A stretch of DNA of 64,000 nt, taken from the IMG/VR virus record IMGVR_UViG_3300048591_001244, positions 1-64,000 of that record; one strand, written 5' to 3'. Made by a program: the position numbers and the translations under genes. Source of the DNA: a virus. The first letter of the stretch is position 1, and each line of letters begins with the position of its first letter. Below, in pieces: positions 15,593 to 27,500 of the stretch. A model generated the notes under the pieces. The model had not been told where the DNA came from and did not search any database. It saw nothing but the letters and a program-made list of their open reading frames with translations.

Positions 15593-18500
15593 CTATTTTT
15601 CTTCCATGAACTTTTTTATCACTTTTTCCATTGGCAGAGTATTGACAACCATCATAGGAACCTTAGAATCTCCTTTTTTACCATATTTCGTGTCTTTCTC
15701 ATAAACCAAAGGACCATAGAATCCATTTTCAGCCAATCCTTTCATCATTTTTAATGCATCAACAATGGTTGAGAAAACTGGCAGTCCACCCTGGAAGGTG
15801 TATATATAATTGTCAATGTCATAGACAACTGCAACATCACCCCACATACGATTTAAACTTGTATATGTTTCCTTATCATCATCGCCAAATCCGGCAATAA
15901 GCATAGATATCAAAAGCATCATTGTTGCCTCTCTTGCAAGCTTCCGAAGGTTCTCCTGATCCACTGGCTTGAGAGCATAGAACATCTTCTTTGCCTTTTC
16001 ATGATCCTTTTCTTTTGCCAGAACCTCTAAGTACTTAAATGTTCCGCCACCTATATCTCCGACAGTTCGAACGATACCTTTGAGTTTTTTATCACTTGTT
16101 CCGGCAAAGCGCTCTGACATGGCATGTACATCATAGATATCAAACATCCATGTTCGAAGTTGCATGATAGCCCGGCCCTCAGTAGTGGAAGCAGCAATCC
16201 TTTTTGCCAGACGGTGATACGAACCATGTATATCCTGAGCCTCACTGATAAGCTTGATAATCTGATCGGCTGTCATTCCTTTATGTCCATCTTTAACAGT
16301 TCCGTCATGTTTGTACGCATCCCATTGTTTTTGAGACATGCTACCGGCAATGGTCATAGAATGGTTAAAAAACTCAACAAATGCCGTTGGAGAGAATAAA
16401 AGTTGCTTTATAAATCCATAATTATCAGACGAATCTGCTGTTGTCCAGTCATGGTTGATTTCTAAGATTCTTTGCTGTTGCATGATATTGACGATCTTAG
16501 AATCCAAGAAAGCAGTTTTCCAATTTGTTCCTGGTTTAACACTTCCAAAGGTTCTCATTACTCCAATAAATGTTTTCCGGAAACCAAGATCCCTTACATT
16601 CTGAGTTATACCGCCGAATAAGTTCATCGTTGCGGCACCGAAATTCAAAGCCATAAATTTCAGCCCTGTATATTCAATCAGGAATTTTGTGACAATTTCA
16701 ACATTATGAGGTAATTTGCTCTCAGGCTTGATACCATACAACTGCCAATCATTCAGCTGCTTGATAAACCGAGCAACATTTTTTCCTTTAGCATTGTATG
16801 TTGTAGCATAGTTTTCAGTGAATTCCATCACTAAAAGATTGTCACCAAGAGCCCTGACAAAAGCACCTTGATGTAAAAAGTGCATTGCAGGGGTAAAAAT
16901 ATCGCGACTTCTTGTACCTGAATCCTCTTTATACAAACTATGGAACATAGATTTTGCATCAGTTCGTATAATAGGCTCATTAGCCGCATCCATTGGACTT
17001 GTGCTATCATACATCTTCCGGGCAGTTTCAGTAGCCTTACGCAAAGCTAAGTAGTATTGTCGCTTTGATTTTTTATCAGCACCACCAATTTTTTGCCTCT
17101 CCTTTAACGTTCTCTTATAATTTTTTAATGTTACCGGCTCGTCAAACTCAGGAACCATAATGTGAAGGCGATCGTATTTTGACTGGCCAAAAAACTGATG
17201 CATGAATGCAGTAAACCATCCCAGCTTTTTTGATAATTCAGTACCGGTTGCCTCAGCATAATTTACCTGGAACATTTTTTCTCCTGTTGCAATAACTTCC
17301 TTTGGAGCATAGTTATTTAACAGAGATGCATAAGTATCTGCAAACTCAATAATAGCCTTAGACTTTTCATCTGTCTTTCCTTTTAACTTTTGATAGTTTT
17401 CAGAAGCAGGATATCCCGGACCACTTGGATGAACAAAATAGAATACTGATGTATTTGTATCCATATCAGTCATCTCTTTCTTTGTAACTTTCAAATCCTT
17501 TAATTTCTTATAAATAGGACTTAAAAGATGCTTGATTTCAGCCTGAGCATTATTGGCTTCAAATTCTGCGCGCTGGATAATCTGATTCCTCAAAGCAACA
17601 GCAGCACTGCCACTTTTTAAATGTGCCGCAAACGGAGCAATAACATTGTCCTTTCCAACCCAAGAATTATGTGTTGTCAAATCCTTCACATCTCTCGGAT
17701 CAAAAATCTCATGGAGAGCCTTTATGAAAACTCTGTTCTTGTCATTTTTTGAATCAACTTCATTTTTTATTTCTTGAGTAAAAAGGTGTGCCGTAGCATA
17801 CGAAGTAATGATAGTATCAACAGTATCAAAATATGCAAGGCTATCGCTTTTCATATTCATTCCACGACTGTTATACTTAGCCTTCAATCTGCTTAGATCA
17901 TTGGCAATATCTACAGCTGCATCTTTGTCAAGAAGCTCTAATTTGCTTTCATCAGTATAACGATTAGAAAGAAGCTTTGCAGATTCAATCATATCACTCA
18001 AATATTCTTGATATTCCTTTGTTACCTTTTTGGCAAGATTTTCATTTTCATCATTTTGAATCAAATCAATATACCTGATTCCAACCCTGTCTTTTGAAAA
18101 GGTATCCTTATCTATCGGTCTTATCATTTGGAATCCTGGTTCCATCGCTCCTGCATATGGCACTCTTGCAAACTGTTCATTATAGACATAATCATTGTTT
18201 CCGGGAATAGGAGTAAACCCTGCAGCCATAATTTCAAATTCTTTCGAATCTGCCAGCTGAATTTGCTTTCCTGTAATCCTTTCTATTGCAGCCTGCCAAA
18301 AGTTTTGTGCTCCCCTACGAATGATCTCACTAAAGGCATTTCGGGTAATATCGGTATGCTCAATCTCAGAAAGACTCTTTATTTTATTCTCTCTCTTTTC
18401 ATTGATCTTTTTTATCAAATCATCAATTTTTTCCTGATGATCCTGAAAGACAGGACCGGTATTAGTCCTCTTCATGTAATTTAATGTGAGATTCCTAAAG

Positions 18501-21500
18501 TCCTGTTGAGCAAGTTCAGCATCTGTTCCTTTCCACATACGCTGAGCCATAATTTTAGCATAAAGGTCAGGAGAGGCATCTTTCCAGATCATTGCTCTCA
18601 CCCTTGACCAAAAATGTTTCATCCAATTAGAAACCTTGTTAAACAATCCTTTGTTCTGAGATTCTAATTTTACTAATTCTGTTCCAGCCTTACCAATAGC
18701 ATTTACAGCCGCTTCCTCAGAGCCATAATGTGCAAGCAACTTCTTCTTTACAATATCACTATCAGGTAGCATAGCCCAGTAAATATGCGCGTGCTCATGG
18801 AATATAGCTTCTTGGTGAGGCGTGTTAGGATTGATCCAATAGGCATCACCGATGGAAGCACCCCAGGCATTCATGTCAAGCTTCTTTCCCGGAGCGATGA
18901 CATCAATGACTCTCTGGAACTCTTCTGCAGAGAAAGCCTTGACATGAGGGAATAGCTTAGCAAACTTTTTACGCATGATCTCTATCTGCTTAGGATCTGC
19001 AGAAGTGATAGGATCTTCATTCAGATTTTTTGGGCCAATTGTATCTTCAGGGAAATCAATTTGTGACTGTCCTGTAGTCGGTGGCGGTGGAAGATTTAAA
19101 ATAGCATTAAGCTGAGCTTCCCAATTAGGATCAGCCATGTTTATAACAGGAATTCCTTTACGAGAAGCCATTTCATTTGAAGCTGGCCTATTTAAAAATG
19201 GAGAAGCACGCATAACCTCATTTGATAGATTTACTGATTTGTCCTTTTCATAATAGAAAATATCAACACTATTCCATTTGTATTGTATAGTCTCTTTTTT
19301 GCGCTCGAAAATATTATACTTTCCTTTTCTGTTTTCATCCTTGATCTTAACAAAATAAGGAAGTTCATTTATATTCTCTCCTGCCTTGTTCTTAACAACA
19401 TATTTTCTGGAAGAAGGAATATCCTTTCCGTTGATAACAACTCCAGCATAAAGGGTGTCAAACTCAGGAATTAATTCAGGATTATTTATCAAGATATCCC
19501 TTGAAACACTTGTTGCTCCATTAGTAGAATTTAAAAATGAAAGACCTTCAAGTTTTGTCTTTACATCTTTCAATGTCTTGTATGGAAGTATCTCATAGAA
19601 AGAACCTGACCATGGCGCACTTCTCCATCCAAATTCACTAACCAAATATTTAATCAGCATATTCAGATCAGAATCAGGAAGCTCCTTCATCTTGTCTTTC
19701 GCTATTTTCGAGTAGCCAAAATCATCAACATTCTGTTTAGCCTCTTCACTAAGTTCAACTCTCTCATTGACCAGACTGAATGTTAAATATTTTTTCACAA
19801 AACTATCTTCTGGAAACTTTTCAAGCCACTGAGCCACATCATCTTTTAAAGATTCTTTTGACTCTGTGACATTCATAGCTTGAAGCATCAAGAACTTATC
19901 AAATTCATTGTAAATTAAATCATACTGATCTTTTTTTAAGTTTCTTATTCTTTCTTTCCATCCTTCTTCATTGTATGGATTATCAATCAATGACAGCTCT
20001 TTGGCAATTCTATATATCACATGCTGTCCAAAATTTGTTGAAATTGGGTGTGTAGCATAATAAGACCCTGAAATAGCCCTATTGATTTTTGCTCTCACAA
20101 AAGAATCAGAATTGATCATCTCTTGAACCTGACTGTGATTGATAAAACGCAATGGCCTTGAGCCTTCCTTTGGAAACATAATCCGATCATAAGCATGCTT
20201 TCCTTCCATGTACTCTCCATAAGAAAGAGGTCCAGAGGTTGTAAGCTTTAATATCTTATTGATCATCTGTATCTCACTGGAAAGCTTATTCATGGCACTA
20301 AACATTCTCACAATTTTAATCTGAGATGTTATTGAATCACTTTCCATATCATAATCATACAGATCTGGAAGTCTGTTCTTTTGTAAAACCCAAGCATTGC
20401 TATAAAATTCTTTTTGTTCTTCTGTTAATGACTCACCCATTGTTTTAGGAGAGATCATAGCAAGGACAATCTTATCATAAACATCATCACCGTTTCTTCG
20501 ATTACTGACTGAGGTAAAATGTTCATATAATTCAATGAACTTCTTCATTCCCGGAGTATGCATAAATGCAGTAAGACTATCTTCAATCTCAGCATCCAGT
20601 CCTAATAAAGCATCATATTGTCCGGCAGTAGAAGAGAACTTATTCATCATTGACAGCGTACCATTTTTGACAGCATCGGCAGCATGATTCAAATGAGCGT
20701 TCAATACAGAAAACAACTTTTCTTTTTCTCTTGATTCCAGCCTGTTCTTTTCTTCCGTATGAGCACGACCAAGCTGACGAACAAGAGCTTCATCTTTTAC
20801 AAGTTTATTATCTTCATTGTAATAGAAATATTCACTTTCATCCTCTTGATTCTTTTCAATCTCTACATAATAGTTCTTCCCTTTAAACTCAAAAGAATTT
20901 ATTGTGTCCTTATCAACTGTTCTACCCCATCCGGTTAATAGGAATGGAATCTTTTCCCATGTTCTTGACTCAGTATTGAATTTGGGGAAACGAATCTGAG
21001 TAGATAAGTTAATATCATTTGAAGCTAAATTATAAACAACCTTCAGTGCAGAAGCAGTAATTGATATGACATCCTGAGAATCTAAGTTAGCTCGAACCAT
21101 CTTATTCCAGCTACTCGGCATCAACGGATCAAGATTCTTTCCTTCATCATAATACGTTTCCAGATATTCTTTCTTCTCTGCAATAGTCGTCTGCTCAGTA
21201 ATACGATTGAACATATGAGGATCTTCATACGTTTCTTTCATCATTTCAAAGATGCTGTTCATCCGGGACTCATAACTAGAATCCCCTGCAGGAACTTCTT
21301 TTCCTGCCTTGTTCTTATATGGAGCCCAAAGGAATACTGTATCACCATCATGGTCTGATCCGGAATAAACCTGAATTGCGCCATCGGTAACAATAGTATT
21401 TTTCATTGTCGGCGGTAAAAACCCTGCAACTTTAACATAAGAGAAGGAATTCAAATCACCGGTAGGTACGCGAATAATAAATAATCCTTCACCTTCTTCA

Positions 21501-24500
21501 AAGCCATTAGGGTTTTCATCAGACTTCATTGCCGAAGCAGGAAGGTAAACAACAGGACTCTGTACCTCATTTTTCTCTTTGTCAAGCTTGATATGACCTA
21601 AATTCTGTCCTATTACCTTTCCATGAACATACTGAGCCTTTAGTACAACAAAGTCAAGGAGTTTTTTTCTTACCGCGTTCTTCCAGTACTTGTTTACAAT
21701 TCCACGAACAATAGGATCCTGCATTGTTATTACAGACTGCTTGTTCATTTCTTTCAAGGCCATAACATCATCACTCTTTGGATTGATAGTCATGAGCCAT
21801 TTTATAATATCTTCCCCGCTCTTATTTAATACCTCTTGAATTTCTTTTTCTTTTATTAAAGAAGCTTCAGAGAATAATTTATCAATCGCTGCTTTATGCT
21901 TTGTAGACTTTAAAATGTTCAATATCTGAGTAGGAAGGGAACCAAGATTTAACAGACCTTCATTTGTAAGATCAAGTATGACACGGAAATCATCATTCTC
22001 AATGTCTATGTATTTTGGTGCCTCTTTACCAAAGTCAACTTCTTTAATATCCGGACCGCTGGTAGTCCATTTCCAGTCATTGACATTTTCCTCTCCTGTT
22101 ATTTTTGTTCCTGACTTAAATGCAATCCTGTCAATTCCATGTTCTTTAGCATACTCAACAATCTTTTTTGCCATTGGATTCTGTGCATAAAAGATCTTTC
22201 CTTCCTCAGTATGTAAATGAGGATACACAACATCATTAGCTTTTATTAAATGCTCTGAGCCATTGATATGAGTATATGTGAATGCTTTGATAACGCCTGA
22301 GTACATTCCACCGGAACTTATTTCAATCTGGTCATTGAACCAAGGCATCATAATATCACCGCCATCAGGAAGCTCAACTTCCTTGTTCCATACTCCAATG
22401 TCAATAAAGACCTTTGGATCATTAACAATCATCACCCTGTGCGTTTTACCTATTCCTCCAGGTAATCCTTGCAATAAAGTAAGTCCCATACCATGTATCT
22501 TCCTTTTGATAGACATGGCATATGAAAGCTCCCGATCATTCTTACCTCTGAAATACTGATCAGTGTGATACTTGTTGTAAATGTGATTGTAAACAAATTC
22601 TTCGGCAAATTCTCTTGAAGATACTCCGGGATCTGTCATGAACTTTTTGGCAACAAAATTTTCAATCTTTTTTTGCCACATTCCAACTTCCTTGTTAATA
22701 GCTTCAGAAGACTGTTTTGCAGTAGTCTTATTTCTTTTGGCGTGTAACTTGCGTATGCTGTCCTTCTGAGCAGTGGTAAGATTTCTTAACCTCTCAACAG
22801 GGATCATAATCTTAGTGGAGCTATCGGCCTGCTGATCCATTGTAAAAAGATAATTACCCTTTCCTGCCATATGTTCTTTATCAGAATGCATAAAATTGGC
22901 AATGAGCATAATGTCAAAATCAGTACTGTTTAACTTTGACCTCTCTTCTGCAATATTGGTATCAGTATTTTTTACTCCATCAAGCTTAAAGAATTTAATG
23001 GAATCTTTAAACTTTTGGAACCACGGATTATCCTTGTACAGTTTTCTTATATCTTCACGCTTAGCTCTTTTTCCCTGATTTGTAAGAAAGCTATCATATT
23101 CTGTAGAATCCTGATTCTTACCGGTAGCAGTAGTAAACCGTTTGGCAACACCAAGATTTACTGAATATTCAGCAAAGTGCCTTGAGATTGTATCAAGCTG
23201 AGATCCCTTCTCTCCAACTCCTTCATAATAATCTTTTATTGCCTTTGTACTTGTTAAAGCCCTTATGCGACGAAGTTGGTGATAAGATATTTCAGTAGCG
23301 TTGTCTGCTGTTGGAAAAGCTGTCTTTCCTCCAAATGACTGACCATTTATAATTCTATTAGCCAAAAATCTTTCATATGTTTCAAAGCCTTCTTTCTTTG
23401 AATAGTATCTTAAAAAAGCTTCCCACTGACCTCTGTTTTTATGCTGATCAATACCGGTTATCCTCTTCGCTGTTTCTATATCTGCATTGATAAGATCAGC
23501 AACGAAAGAAGATCTGGTAAGAGCATCAATCAAATCTTCCTTTTTTGCAGCCCAGTCAATACCTGTTACATCAGACTTCTTATTTAATTTGCTGATAACA
23601 TATTGCCAATTAAAATGCGTTTTAGCATTTGCTCCGAATTCTTTTTTCAGCAGTTCAATTAAATCCTTGTTTTCTTCTCGAATGAATTTGTCAAGAGCAA
23701 TTAAAATCTTAACTTTCTTTTCGTCATTATTTTGAAGAATAGAACGTATTTCAGTTATACTTATGGAAGCAAGTTTTTTTGCAAGGGACTCTCTGTTCTC
23801 TCTTTTAATCTGTGGCTTAGTGTACCTTGCATTTGATTGTAATGGAACAAATGGCCCTTCATTAGAATTAATGTATAGCAGGTTTACAAAGCGCTGAGAG
23901 CTTTTGTAATGGTTTCTCAAGCGAACAAATCGGTTAAAGTGAAAATCATCTTGGTCTCCATTTCTCCAAACTTCTGCCATTTCTCGAACAGGAAAGAAGT
24001 CAATAAAATACTGCTTGACATCAATTTCATCATCAGGCATCTGATCGACAAGATCTTCTGCCATCTCCATCAATTCATTCCTGGTATATTCACCAACATA
24101 AGGAAGGCTTGTGTTACTATTTATAAATAAACCATATAGCTTCTTTTCATTTTCTGCAAATCGATCTTCAGAATCTGAAAGATTGGCCATCTTTGCAGCT
24201 TCAATTTCATCACTCCAACGTGCCTGAAGAACAGGATCATTATTAACATATTCAGCAATGATAGGATTTCTGATTTCTGTTTTTGAACCATACAAAGCTT
24301 TCAAGCTTATTGTCAAATCAGCTTCTTCTCCTATTGTAAGTTCTTTTCCTGTTTCTTCCCTGTGAAGTTTCTTTGCTTCTATGATAACCCGATCAATTGC
24401 ATCATCGGCAAGTTCAAGCCTTCTCTCTTCTGTAATTTCAATGTTCTTGCTTTTAAGAATACGTAATCCTTTTAGGTAAAGATTATAAGTAAGGTCTAAG

Positions 24501-27500
24501 AGGGCTTTCCATGTGGCAAGACCAACAATTTTAATTACAGCTTGCGGATTATAAAAAAAACCAAGATCTCCGCGGCTCTTTTTAATATTTTTTGCAAGTG
24601 AATCGCTTACTTTTTTTCTTTCTGCATTTATCTTATTAAGAAACGGATCATTCTGTTCTTCTTCAGAAGGCTTCTCAGCTTTGAATTCTGTATCAGGAGT
24701 AATTTTAAATGGATCTTCTGAAACTTCTGTTTTCTCAGGCTCATTTTTAGGCATATGAGAAAAATCAAAATCTCCTATGTTGTTTTCTTGATATCCGGCT
24801 TCTTCTGGACTAAGCTCTCCAAGAATTGACTGTTCAGAATTGCCTCCTTCCTGTTCTTCTGAATAGAATTCATGACGAATTCTGCTGATTCTTTTTTGTT
24901 CTCTAATGGCTTCATTGGCTAATTGTTTTGTTAATTCAATTCCATATTTTGTATATATCTGATCTGAAATTATTTTTGCCGCCCCATAATTATCATGGTT
25001 ATTTGAAAGACTATCTGTTGCCTTTCTTGATGGGTTGTCAAAAATAAAACGGATTAAATAATCTATTGTGTATTCAGGATATTTTACTTCAAGGTTTTCA
25101 TCTTCAAATAAATCGATATTTGAATTGTCTACTTTTTTACTCCCATACTTATCAATAAGCTTTTCTTTAACCGATGAATACTTTTCAGATTCTGATTTTA
25201 ATATTACAAGATCTGACTTCTTCAAATTCTTTTCTAAAACCCAACGCTTTTTAAATTCACTAAATTCTATGGGGCTCATGTCTCTAATATAATTTAAGTC
25301 TCCATGTCTTTGAAAACTTAAAATACTAAACGCAGGAGCATTTTCAGCTAAATAAAAATCAAGTCCTGTTTTTCTTCCAGACTCTACATTTTCTTGTTCT
25401 TTTTTAATATTTAGATATCCAATAATCCAATCGATTAAATTAGGACTTTTTATTGTAGATTCTGCAGAAGCTTCATGTGAACTGTTTTCTGGACGCTCAA
25501 ATTGATAAGATTCGTCATATTTTGCCCAGGCAATATTTTTTATTGCTTCGATTTCATAAATCTCTTTTAATGTATTATAAAGAGAACCCTTATCATATAC
25601 ATATCCGCTTTTAAAATTTTTGAAAATGAGTTTTTCACTATTCCAGTAAGCTCCAAAGGCAACATTTTTGTGATATATTTTTACGTGATCTGTTTGAGAT
25701 AATACATTCAAATATTTATTTTTTAACTTTTCCTTTCTTTCCTTAAAGTTTTTTTTCTTTGGCTCGGATATTATTTTCGCTTCCTTTTTTTCTTGAGGTA
25801 CAACCGGTTCAGCTTTATCTTCTTTTTTCTCCGTCTCATTCTCTTGAAGTTTTAGTCCTAACTGATTTTTGAAGTAAGCAAGGTCATCACTGATGAAAGC
25901 ACCGGACTTTTGCTCATGACGCTGATTGTAAAAAACCTTGCTATTTGTAACCTCTCCCTTGTTATTCAAAAGGTACAGGTATGACAAGCCCAGTTTTTTC
26001 TGAACAGGTTTTTTTGTTCTCTCCGGAATAAACTCTCCTTGAGAATCTACAATATCAGAAGTGGCAAACAGATAATTGTTACCATGCTTATCTGTTAATT
26101 TATATACTGGCAATGACTTAGAGTGAGCAAGTGTTAATGTTGTATTTCCTTCTTTGTCTGTAACCTTTATCTCTCCCCCTGGAATCTCTAACATTCCATT
26201 GACAATTTTCAATGGTGCTTTTTTAACAGTTTCCTTTGAAGGGATTTCAAGATTTAATGAAGGATCAGGCTTTGCAGTTTTATTTATTCCAAAGAATTTG
26301 AGAATTTTTTCTTTGGTGTTAAGCTTTTTGGAAACCTGACTTAATGATGTTTTATGTTTTTTAGGATCAAACAATCGAGCGGCACGATGCTGTTTGGTCA
26401 TATGAGTAACCTCAGTATCATCTGTCTCTTTTTCTATTTCTTCTATTTTTGAATCTCTTTCTTTCTGAATTTTTTCCAACTCTTCATCATGAGCAAAGAC
26501 AGAGATGGCACCTTCGTCATAATCCTTTTTAAGCTTAGCGATTTTAACTTCAGCTGTATCACGAGCTAATTTTTTACGATCGTTTATATCGTCCTCTTTT
26601 GTCTGCTTAGGAGCAGGCTTTTCGTCATTCAGTTCAGCATTGATCTGATCAAGAACATCTTTTTCATCTTGCACCTTTCTCTGTTGAATATCAGAAACGC
26701 GTTTTATTTCCGCTTCATAGTCTTCATTACTAATAGGTGTACCTTCTTGCTGACGTTTTTCTGCATGTCTTTTAATTCCTTCAAGAACTTTCTTTCTGGT
26801 ATTTTCAGCTTCAGTTACCTTTATCTCCTGTAAGTTTTTTGCTCGAACAAGTTCTTCTTTACGTACAGCTTTTTTAGCTTCTTCATCTTCACCCTTGACC
26901 TCAAAAGTTAAATCATCAGAAATGGTAAATGGCTTTTCTTCTGGCTCTCCTTCTTTTATTACCTCAGAAGTAGCCGCCGGGGTTTCCGAAGTTGTTACAG
27001 GTCCCTTAGTTTCTGCTTCTGACGAAACTGCTTGCTCTTCAGATTTAGATTCTTCCTTCTTTTCTTCAGTAGGTTTGGTAGCTTTGGCAACAATACCATC
27101 AATTTTCTTCTGCCAATGTTTAACTTGATCCTCATAAGCTTTTATTTTTGCAGAAGTATATGGATTGGCAACTTCATTTGCTGACAACTCTTCAACTTTT
27201 GCTTTCGCTGAATTTTGATTCCACAGAGCTTCAAAAAACTCTGCTTTATCTTCCGTCTGAATTTTTAAATCATCCTTTTTTATCTCGTCATGATATTGCT
27301 TATAGAATCTTATTTTGTTTACAGCATTATTGTACTGCTCGTCAGTAAGCCTACCTTGATCATGTACTTTTTTAAGCTGACTTTCTAATAAAGCTTCATT
27401 GCCCGTTTCTATGTGACGATAGATCTCTTCATTTTGACTACGCTCTCTTTGAGGAGAAACAGTTCCACCAAAAGCACCACCCATAAATCCACCTAAGATG